Shown: in pieces, positions 56,623 to 64,000 of the stretch
Numbering within the stretch: the stretch's first letter is position 1
How the letters are laid out: every line of letters starts with the position of its first letter
Assembly (NCBI GenBank): GCA_027422505.1
Contig: JAPQWV010000028.1
Location: 7,096,001 to 7,160,000 of the forward strand
DNA: 64,000 nucleotides
Direction of reading: 5' to 3'
Source of the DNA: Craterostigma plantagineum
Lineage: Eukaryota; Streptophyta; Magnoliopsida; Lamiales; Linderniaceae
The notes under the pieces: model-generated
Database searches by the model: none
Told to the model about the DNA's origin: nothing
The model's input: the letters and a program-made list of their open reading frames with translations, nothing else
Program-made: the position numbers and the translations under genes

Positions 56623-59600
56623 ATGATGGCTAAGAAGGACAGGTTTCATCCCGGGTTTTCAGCTACCTTTGCTCCTCATAACGAATCTGAAGGATCGGAT
56701 AGCTCTGGCCATTTTGATTCGACGGATGGTAGTTTAGCTCCCATGAGAAAATGGATTGATTTGAACTCAACTTCAAAGGGGTTTGCTGTGCCAATACAGA
56801 CGATATCCTTATCTAAGTTGTCTTCGTTTGAGAGGAAGAACTTAGCCCTTCGGTTGAGATCGGAGCTTGACCTTACTAAGCACGTGCTAAGTAAATTTGA
56901 TTCGCAGAAGAAAAAATCCATAAATGCTGTTGCAATGTCATCATCTAACGACGTGCCCAGTCGTCCTGGTACGAAACAACAAGGTTCGCAGTTTGGTGTA
57001 AGAAAACCCTCTGAACTGGGTTCTGCGTCTGGGAAAAAAGGACGTGGTCCAAATCGGGGCGGCGTAGGAAAGTTTGAGGCTGTTTCAAATGCTGGCTTAT
57101 TGAAGCAGTGCCATAATTTGTTGAAAAAAGTGATGTCACATCAGTATGCTTGGGTGTTCAATGAACCAGTTGATGTTGTCAAACTAAATATACCTGATTA
57201 TTTTGATATCATTAAGACTCCAATGGACCTTGGAACCATAAAGAAAAACCTTGCATCTGGAAAGTATCTTACACCCATGGAGGTTTTAGCTGATGTTAGG
57301 CTTACTTTCACAAATGCAAAGACCTACAACCCACCTGGTTCAGATGTCCATGTCATGGCTGAGACAATGAGTCAATTCTTTGAGTCGAACTGCAAAGCTA
57401 TTGAGAAGAAACTTTCAGTGAATGCCCCTGAACCACAACCTGAAAAATCAGTGAGCCTCCACGGAACTGAAACTGCAAAACCAATGTCCCATTTGCAGAA
57501 GAGGAAGCTTAGTCCAACTTTGCATGAAGCGAAACAAGAACCTGCAAAACGTAAGATGACAGATGAAGACAAGCATAAGCTTAGCAGTGAATTGGAAGAT
57601 CTCATGGGTGACCTTCCGGATGCTCTAATAAACTTTCTGAGGACGCACTGTTCAAATGGATCCGATTGTGCTGATGATGAGATTGAAATAGATATTGATG
57701 TTCTTAGTGATGATGTCCTCCTCACCTTACGCAAGCTTCTCAATGATCATTTGCAAGAGAAGAATAAGAACCTCAAATCTGAAGCTTGTGAGATAGAGGT
57801 AACTAGTTCTTTCGGCTATCCCATTAAATCCGTTATGGCACACATAATCTGCGATGCAGCATAGCTAGCTATAGTCCTCTCTGAAGTCTATTGTTTTCTG
57901 ACATAACACTGTGTTTGTTATTTGTTGTAGCTTCCGAATTATGGGCTTAGCAATTCTTCTTTCCAAGTAGACAGAGGTATATATAGAATTAAGAGGCCAG
58001 ATTTGGTGCTCGTAGAATGTAGTACTTTCTGGAATCGACTTCATTTTTTGTATTCTGACTAGACTATATAATAGGAAATGATGATGTTGATGAGGATGTT
58101 GATATTGGAGAAAATGAAGCTCCTGTTACTAGCTATCTTCCTCATGGGATTCGTAAGGAACATGTTGGAAAGGCCGAAGAACGCACTGAAGCAGGTAAAT
58201 CTGGATGTAGTTCTAGTAAATTATATGGCTGTAAGCATTGAATTCTAGTCTATTATGTGTTTTTTTATTTTTATTGCAAGTTACCAACATCGAATGAGGC
58301 TTGTGCTTTTTCCGATGACTATTATTTTTCCTTCCTTAATTAATACTCTTTGTTTGTGTCATTTGAGTCTTTTAATATTCTAAAAAGTTGTATGTACTTT
58401 CTATGAATACTTTGTTTGGTGATGGTGGTACAAGCTCACTAGTGTTTTCTGCTTTTGCAGGTCCCGACTCTGATAGAGGATCCGAGTGCTCTAAAAATTC
58501 TTCAGCTATCAAAGTACGGATTATGCAGTTTTCTTTTTTAATTTTTAGATGGATAACTTTCTAGATTGTTCGTATCTGTCTGAATTAATTAACATATCAA
58601 GTTATTTTACAGGTAGATATAGGTCAGATGATAGATTCAAATGAAAAGGCTGAAATTGCTGTGATGGATGATGGACATGGTAAGTATACACACTGTTTTG
58701 CTACTTTTTGCTTGCCGACGATTCTTGATGTAACATTTTTATGCGTAATTTTTCGTCCATTAACACATGACCTTTTATTCATACTTTTTTCTTTTAGAAA
58801 GTTCCCATTATGTGTTGTCTCGAGTTCTTTGTTCTACATCTTAATTAGTTGACTTTCTCAAGAGAGTCATGTCTGGTTATGATAAATCTCCCTATATTTT
58901 TATTCCAGCACCTGTCGGGCTGAACCTCTTTGACGAAGATTCAAAATTCAAGCCATTGACTACTGATACAGATGGTCAATTAGATGGTAAAGAATCAGAG
59001 AGAGTCTCCTACCTTATTAAGTGATTTCACTTTCCTTACCCATCGCTGTCATTTACCATAGGAGATACCGCACCTGCTGATAGCCAGGTGTCCCCGGAAA
59101 AGATGTACAGGGCTGCCGCCTTAAAGAACAGATACATCGACACAATCTTCAAAGCTCGGGAAAAGACACTATTTCAGGTTTGTTGCCTGAGTTCCTCCTA
59201 TTATCTTCCTTTTTAATCTGAATTAATGTAACGTTTAGTAATGGATGATGCAAATTTTATTAGGATGATAATAAAGTAGATCCCGAAAAGGTTCGACGCG
59301 AGCGAGAGGAACTCGAGATGCAGAAAAGTAGAGGTTAGTTTATCAGAAGTATGTATGTATTACACCAAGTTATCGTTCAAGGCAGAAAGAGGGTGGGTTT
59401 TCTTGACAGTTTTCTTTATCAGAGAAGGCTAGGTTGTTAGCTGAAGCTAGAGCTGCAGAAGAGGCACGAAAACGAGCCGAAGCAGAAGCAGCAGCCGAAG
59501 CCAAGAAGAAGAGAGATCTCGAGAGAGAAGCAGCCCGAGAAGCACTCCTTAAGGTTGGTGTGCTTTCCTTGCGATCATAACAGTGCTGCCAACTCACTCG

Positions 59601-59910
59601 TTTCTCTTTTCTATTTCTCGTAACATAGATGGAGAAGACGGTTGAAATAGAAAACCCGCAATTTCTCGAGGATCTTGAGATGATGGGCGCTGAGCAGTTG
59701 CCGAGTTCAGTAGAAGACGAGACGAGCCCTGAACAGCAGCAGTCATTGGACAGGTTTGGTAGCTTCAAGTTTGGGGGTAGCAATCCATTGGAACAGCTCG
59801 GGCTATACATGAAAGCAGACGATGACGAGGATGATGATGACGATGACGTGGAGGAACCCCCGTCTAACGAGGTTGTTGCGAAGGATGTCGAAGAAGGAGA
59901 GATCGATTAA
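56623..59910 (+). CDS. Bromodomain/extra-terminal (BET) factor, GTE8/9/10/11-like
   Basis: Ten exons by GT-AG sites: 56623-57798, 57931-57976, 58075-58194, 58461-58513, 58613-58679, 58909-58986, 59062-59177, 59264-59333, 59423-59553 and 59629-59910, giving 712 residues with all phases consistent. Nuclear protein that binds acetylated histones and regulates transcription. The bromodomain is at residues about 163-255 ([47 protein letters not shown], with the acetyl-lysine-binding Asn). The NET domain is at about 311-385 ([46 protein letters not shown]). A charged Ala/Glu/Arg coiled coil is encoded by exon 9 ([29 protein letters not shown]). The acidic C-terminus [16 protein letters not shown]...EEGEID is typical of the plant GTE8-11 group. 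Reading through the first intron would end at 57864 and give a 413-residue form with both domains but no tail. Convergent with the PP2A gene. Confidence 0.95.
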
Positions 59911-60540
59911 GTTTTTTTTTTTTTTTCCTTGTGTTGTCTGCGTCGAAAAAGTTTCCGTGTATTATTACTGTGGTTGGTTTGTGTTAGGGAGTGTAGTTTG
60001 GGATGATTATTGTCTTCTTCAGTCAGTTTCGATGACTGTTTATCTGTTTATATTATTAACTGCTGCTATTCGAAGGGTTTCCTGGGTAAGGCCAGTATAC
60101 GTCCGTTCCTCCTAAATACATAAGAAAAACGTTGCAATGACATTCATTTGAAGTTAAAAAATCGAACCACATTACAATACAGACCAGGAATATATGTAAA
60201 AATAAAAAAAGAAAAACATGAACACCTTCTGAATCACAGACATGTACATAATAGTAAAGATCTAAAAGATCGAAACAACATAAATCTCACTAGCACCAAT
60301 TTCGCCAATCCTTTGCCTGTCCAGTAAGTGGCGTGTGTCTGTTGTATGTACAAACCACAAACAACAACAGTCTTCGCACCTCAGACACCCCGAGAATCTT
60401 TTTATGTTGGAAATTTGGAAGAAGACAAAAACAGTTCGCCCATTTTCTTACCATCATCATGCTCCTCCGAAGAAGTACAAAACGATGAGAATCTCAGGTA
60501 CAAAAGCTTCGCAGAAAGGCCCTGTATTTCTTTTCTGGTC
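59911..60540. other. Shared 3' region of the convergent GTE and PP2A genes
   Basis: About 630 bases containing both 3' UTRs. Short open frames here have no recognisable domain. Confidence 0.55.
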
Positions 60541-62175
60541 TCAGCCAGACAATGAAGCAGTAGTGGACAGAGGAATAAGAACAGCTTCGTTACTCGCACC
60601 ACTCAAGGCAGCCATCTCCTCAACCCGCCTCCACGTTTCTTGGCGTTTCGTCTTAGCTTCTTCTTCCCGAGCTTCCTCTTCTTGAAAATTCTGCAGACAA
60701 TCTTCGGATAGCTCAGGGTCTAAGTCGGAGTAGATTTTGCGAACGTTGAGCGTCAAGCTCTGCACAGCTTGGTTCCAATGACCTCTTGCATTCCTCTCAA
60801 GGGCTGGGAAGATAATGGGCAGTATGACTTTACGGTTTTGTTTGATGAGGTTTCCTATATGATCGTTGTTCCATAAAAAGAGTGCCCTTTCAGCAACCTG
60901 ATGCAAAAACCCAAACACCTGATAATAATATATGTCCAAAGACTTGGGCCCAATTCGAAAGAATTGAAAGAAACAGACAAGAAAAAGAAAAAAAAAAACC
61001 TGAAAATGGGAACTATTTAGACAACGAGCAATCTGTCGAAACAAAGGGACCATACAACGCTGGAACTCGGGCGCCTGAGTAACTTCTAATACTTCCTCTA
61101 GCTCGCCTAAGAACATTCCCTCCTTCGAACTGTTTGTGATTGGCCAGTACTTGAGCAGACCCCTGATCACAGTATCGGCGAGTTTGCAGTCTTTCTCCAC
61201 AAACTGAGTGATGCAATAAGACACCTGCTGATGGTACGTGTGTATGCACTTTGGTTTGTGAAGTGGGATCAGAGCCCTAACGAGGAAAAGCTTGTGTTCT
61301 TCCTTCAAGGGAAGTGCAAATCCATTTATAATGCTTCCCAGAATCTCCAAAAGCTCGGCGATCCCATTATGCTTCTCCGTTTCGTAAATAAAACGGTAGA
61401 AGATGTTGTTGATTGCTTTTCTGATGAAGGGTCTATGCACCATGAATTTCCCGTATATGCGGTGTAGGACGGTCTTCAGATAGTCCCTTTCTCTGGGATC
61501 TTCTGAATCGAAGAGATCCAATAACCTCAGGACAAAGGCATGATCGATGTAGCGCTTTGCCATCTTCGCATCAGTCTCAGGCGAAGCCACGAACCTTAGA
61601 AAGAACTCATAGACTATCTGCAGATGAGGCCAAGAAGGATCCATTAAGGGCTCCTCTTCTTCAGCATCGAAACCATCGACTACTTTGTTCTCACGAGGCT
61701 GAGTAGCGAGTGGACGGGAGAGGTTAATCGATACCATTCTTACGATCTCTTGCACGACAGTTTCGCTGAATTTCGTATTTGATGAAGTAACGTAGTCCAC
61801 GAGGTCGACCAATGCCTGCCTTTTGATTTCTTTTTCTTTCGTATTCTTCGACGGGTCGGTGAAGTCAAATACCACACAGCACAAAACCAACTTCCTTATG
61901 AGCAGGTTTTGCTTCTCTGAGTTGGGAACGTCTTTTAAGTTAGGGAGCGCCTCGAACGAATGAAGCATCGAAGCATTCCCATTTGATCTGATGTTTGCTG
62001 AATCTTCGGCGCTGGTTCCAACGCTTTGAGCAGAATTTGGAGCTAAATTAGCTGCAAAATTATTTCTAGAAGTAGCAGAGGCATTTGAAGAAAAAGAAGA
62101 GGTTCCTCCTCCATCACGATTTTCCGTTGCCTTTCCCTGTTTACGAGGAATCTTATTGAGAATATTCTTTATCAT
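60541..62175 (-). CDS. PP2A regulatory subunit B' (B56 family)
   Basis: Regulatory B' subunit that directs the PP2A catalytic core to substrates. Start [15 protein letters not shown] at 62175, typical of plant B' proteins, followed by a Ser/Asn/Ala-rich N-terminus and the conserved B56 HEAT-like fold ([138 protein letters not shown]). The stop is at 60541. An intron of 102 bases lies at 60999-60898 (GTTTTT...GCATCAG) between CLNSSHFQ and [14 protein letters not shown]. It has no stop and is a multiple of three, so the gene also reads as one unbroken 544-codon frame. The spliced protein should be 510 residues, a normal B' length. I cannot say which Arabidopsis isoform it matches best. Confidence 0.95.
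   Translation of the reverse strand: MIKNILNKIPRKQGKATENRDGGGTSSFSSNASATSRNNFAANLAPNSAQSVGTSAEDSANIRSNGNASMLHSFEALPNLKDVPNSEKQNLLIRKLVLCCVVFDFTDPSKNTKEKEIKRQALVDLVDYVTSSNTKFSETVVQEIVRMVSINLSRPLATQPRENKVVDGFDAEEEEPLMDPSWPHLQIVYEFFLRFVASPETDAKMAKRYIDHAFVLRLLDLFDSEDPRERDYLKTVLHRIYGKFMVHRPFIRKAINNIFYRFIYETEKHNGIAELLEILGSIINGFALPLKEEHKLFLVRALIPLHKPKCIHTYHQQVSYCITQFVEKDCKLADTVIRGLLKYWPITNSSKEGMFLGELEEVLEVTQAPEFQRCMVPLFRQIARCLNSSHFQVFFFLFLVCFFQFFRIGPKSLDIYYYQVFGFLHQVAERALFLWNNDHIGNLIKQNRKVILPIIFPALERNARGHWNQAVQSLTLNVRKIYSDLDPELSEDCLQNFQEEEAREEEAKTKRQETWRRVEEMAALSGASNEAVLIPLSTTASLSG
60898..60999 (-). other. Stop-free 102-bp intron in the PP2A B' gene
   Basis: Donor GTTTTTTTTTTT at 60999, acceptor GCATCAG ending at 60898. 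Read through, it would insert 34 mostly hydrophobic and aromatic residues ([13 protein letters not shown]...) at a point where B' proteins run [10 protein letters not shown] without a gap. Confidence 0.88.
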
Positions 62176-62825
62176 CCCTTCACTTGGAAAAAATCGAAAC
62201 CTCCTTCAAGCAATGGAAGCTGATATAGACTAAAGAGAGAATTCAGCCATCAAACTGAGGATTAGCTCCTAAGTGAGGATCTAATCCTTTGAGACTATTT
62301 CAGCACCGTAAAATTGGTGGTCGAGCTATCTGAACTCTTCCATGGAAAAGAAATTGTCATCTGCAACACATAATTACAACCTGAATGAACAAATGGCAAA
62401 GAATAACACAGCAACATTTAATTGCACGACCCAGCTTGAATGCATCAGCTCACACAACCTTGATATAATTCTAAAAGCCCTTTTCAGAAGAGGCAAAAGC
62501 AATTCAACTTCTCCAAATCAAAATCACTATTTTTTTCATCAATGTTTACCATAATTTATAGGATCGTAGAGTTAAGATAACGACTAAATGAGATTTGACT
62601 TCGGTTAGCTCGACTTAAAAAAGAAAGATTTGCACGACTCGCCTGAAGCTTGTAGCTTTATCCAAAATTTAGCGGAGATTTGATCATTTTTAGATAGATC
62701 AGAGGCTATAGCACATCTGGGCGTGAACCGAAGAACCCAGCTAGCGTTGTAGCTATGGAATCATCAAATATCTAAAAGGATACATCAGTGCAACAATGGG
62801 TCCAAACTTAATATGGAAAAGTACG
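62176..62825. other. 5' leader and promoter region of the PP2A gene
   Basis: Presumed 5' UTR (probably with an intron) and promoter. No gene recognised; the small frame at 62342-62554 shows no domain. Confidence 0.5.
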
Positions 62826-63064
62826 GATTTTTTAAGTAAATAGCCCTTGAGCTGGTCATCTTTTAAAAAATAGCACCCAAAATCGGACTTTACCTTTGTA
62901 CCCTTACTAACTCTGCTCTAAAGACTATTTTACCCTTATTTAATATCAATCAACAACCTCAACAACACTTAACGATAAAATTAATTAAAGGGTTTACATG
63001 TTACACTGTAGCGAATATGAAACATCAGACCCGTTATAGAAGAGTGGGGTAAAAGTAAAAAAAA

Positions 63065-63190
63065 GCAACCACTTTCACTTCCAGTAAAAAAAGCAAGCGT
63101 GTCTTCCGCCCCTGCACTGCAAATCGTCTCCACTTTCACTTCCAGTAAAAGAACAAGCGTGTGCTCTCCCGCCCCTGCACTGCAAATCGT
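63065..63190. repeat. Tandem duplication of about 62 bp
   Basis: CCACTTTCACTTCCAGTAAAA...AAGCGTGT...CCGCCCCTGCACTGCAAATCGTC occurs twice in a row with small differences, just upstream of the exon at 63221. Confidence 0.88.
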
Positions 63191-63220
63191 CGTCTTCTCT
63201 GCAAATCGACTCATTCGACA

Positions 63221-64000
63221 ATGGCATTCAACGCGAACGTGGAGGTATGTGTTCTACTCTTCGTCTTCTTCAATTTAACGCGAGAGGGGATCTGGGAACG
63301 ACCCATCGAACCCTAATTTGGTGCGGACCCGTGCTTGCAAGCATAGGACAGAGCTTGCAAGCATAGGACCCGTGCTTGCAAGCATAGGACATGGGTCACG
63401 CGCGCGCAAGTTCGGGGGACCCGCGCGTTATAATCAGGGGACCCGCGCTTATACGCAGGGGACCCGCGCTTATACGCACGGTTCCCCTGCTTAAACGCTC
63501 GGGTCCTCTTACCTTAACGGGCGGATCCTGTGCCACTGCGCGTGCGCAAGTTCGGGGGACCCGCGCGTTATAAGCAGGGGACCCGCGCGCTATGACCAGG
63601 GGACCCGCGCTTATACGCAGGGGACCCTTGCTGGGACCGCGCCGATGCGCAGGGGTCTCATGCGCGTCCGTGCTTGAATCTCAGCATATGCGATGTGGTC
63701 CCCTGCGCATCTATGCATAAGGGTTTTCTGTTTTAATTATTTCATACCACGTAATTTAGCTAAAATGTGTTTTACGCATAAATTAGGTTGTGATGCAGAA
63801 GCAGTTCGACACAGTGGACGAAGTTCCCCGTTTGAGTGTAAAAATGAGCTCGTTATACGCGGATGCCAGCGAGCTGATAAGACAATGTCTGAACCACCAC
63901 GAGTGGGAGATTTTTAGGAACGAGAGTCCGTTCGGCCGCCTTGTTATGGCTGAGCCTGATTTTAACCTCTCGGGCCAGTTGCTGTGGTACCTCATCCAGA
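63221..64000 (+). CDS. DUF1985-type (Ulp1-like transposon) protein, 5' part
   Basis: Inferred two exons: ATG at 63221-63244 (MAFNANVE, donor GTATGT) and 63787 to the window end (acceptor AAATTAG), phase 0. The second exon reads VVMQKQFDTVDEVPRLSVKM, ASELIRQCLNHHEWEIFRNESPFGRLVMAEPDFNLSGQLLWYL. The pattern 'FRxSPFGRLxxxPxxxxSGQLxxxLL' is the start of DUF1985, which in plant genomes usually precedes a C-terminal Ulp1 (SUMO-protease-like) domain in transposon-borne genes. The Ulp1 part would lie beyond the window. The 542-bp intron holds the GGGACCCGCGC array. The first exon is weakly supported because it is so short; a start at the Met inside exon 2 (63793) is an alternative. Confidence 0.62.
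63323..63660. repeat. GGGACCCGCGC tandem array
   Basis: Repeats of about 20-22 bases (GGGGACCCGCGCTTATACGCA type, plus GGACCCGTGCTTGCAAGCATA type) in direct order with some inverted copies. The same class of GC-rich repeats is the core of 42545-42957. Confidence 0.85.

Larger units (their letters stand above)
62826..64000. mobile_element. Left end of a TIR element carrying a DUF1985/Ulp1-type gene (cut by window end)
   Basis: It begins with GATTTTTTAAGTAAATAGCCCTTGAGCTGGTCATCTTTTAAAAAATAGCACCC-like sequence (62826-62878), matching the arm type of the small element 42545-42957. Inside is a tandem repeat of about 62 bp (63065-63190), the first exon of a gene (63221), a GGGACCCGCGC array (63323-63660) and a second exon (63787 on). 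The right end is outside the window, so TSD and class cannot be read. Association with an Ulp1-type gene would fit a MULE. Confidence 0.6.

Noticed and set aside
57372..57743. Minus-strand frame of 123 codons
   Set aside because: Antisense of the GTE bromodomain-NET exon.
60328..60685. Plus-strand frames at the end of the PP2A gene
   Set aside because: Partly antisense to the B' C-terminus and partly in its 3' UTR; no recognisable protein.

Overview
This window is nuclear DNA of a flowering plant, almost certainly a eudicot. The evidence is spliced genes with GT-AG introns, plant-specific gene families (GTE bromodomain protein, type-B-like response regulator, LysM-type receptor kinase, PP2A B' subunit, calmodulin-like protein), AT-rich intergenic DNA, and dense layers of plant transposons (MULE, hAT, Ty1/copia, TRIM, MITE). 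An asterid such as Lamiales is only a guess. No bacterial, viral or CRISPR features were seen.

Layout. 1-6394: a Mutator-like element (MULE copy A), cut by the window start, holding a broken MURA-type transposase (+) and a broken plant mobile domain (PMD) gene (-) pointing at each other. 6395-7727: gene-free, with one small repeat. 7728-14299: an old Ty1/copia retrotransposon on the minus strand, split by a 1.2 kb hAT element. 14300-18351: a one-exon receptor-like pseudokinase gene (15401-16633), a plastid 16S rRNA fragment and a MITE-like element. 18352-28375: MULE copy B, inverted relative to copy A, with the same convergent PMD + MURA pair and a 3.25 kb solo LTR between the two genes. 28595-34421: a calmodulin-like gene and a gar2-like C2-domain gene, both minus strand.

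35178-39000: a non-coding element full of 21-bp and about 480-bp tandem repeats. 39036-42343: a hAT-type element carrying a fragment of a 2-oxoglutarate dioxygenase gene. 42545-42957: a small TIR element. 43373-48041: a very young Ty1/copia element with identical LTRs, unusual TA...TA ends and a deleted protease/integrase region. 48616-50917: a hAT element with a MULE-type MITE nested inside. 52840-53618: a three-exon receiver-only response regulator. 54660-55372: a tandem TRIM retrotransposon. 56623-59910: a ten-exon GTE bromodomain gene. 60541-62175: a PP2A B' gene convergent with it. 62826-64000: the start of another TIR element carrying the first exons of a DUF1985/Ulp1-type gene.

The host genes are unrelated housekeeping or signalling genes, not an operon-like system. 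The most interesting material is in the mobile DNA: two inverted MULEs with a PMD passenger gene and palindromic TAACTCGTA...TACGAGTTA ends; a family of non-coding elements with CAGGCCC/GGACC ends and 21-bp periodic cores; and several nested insertions whose target-site duplications can be read directly. All positions, splice sites and alignments were worked out by eye. Domain names rest on recognised motifs, not on database searches.
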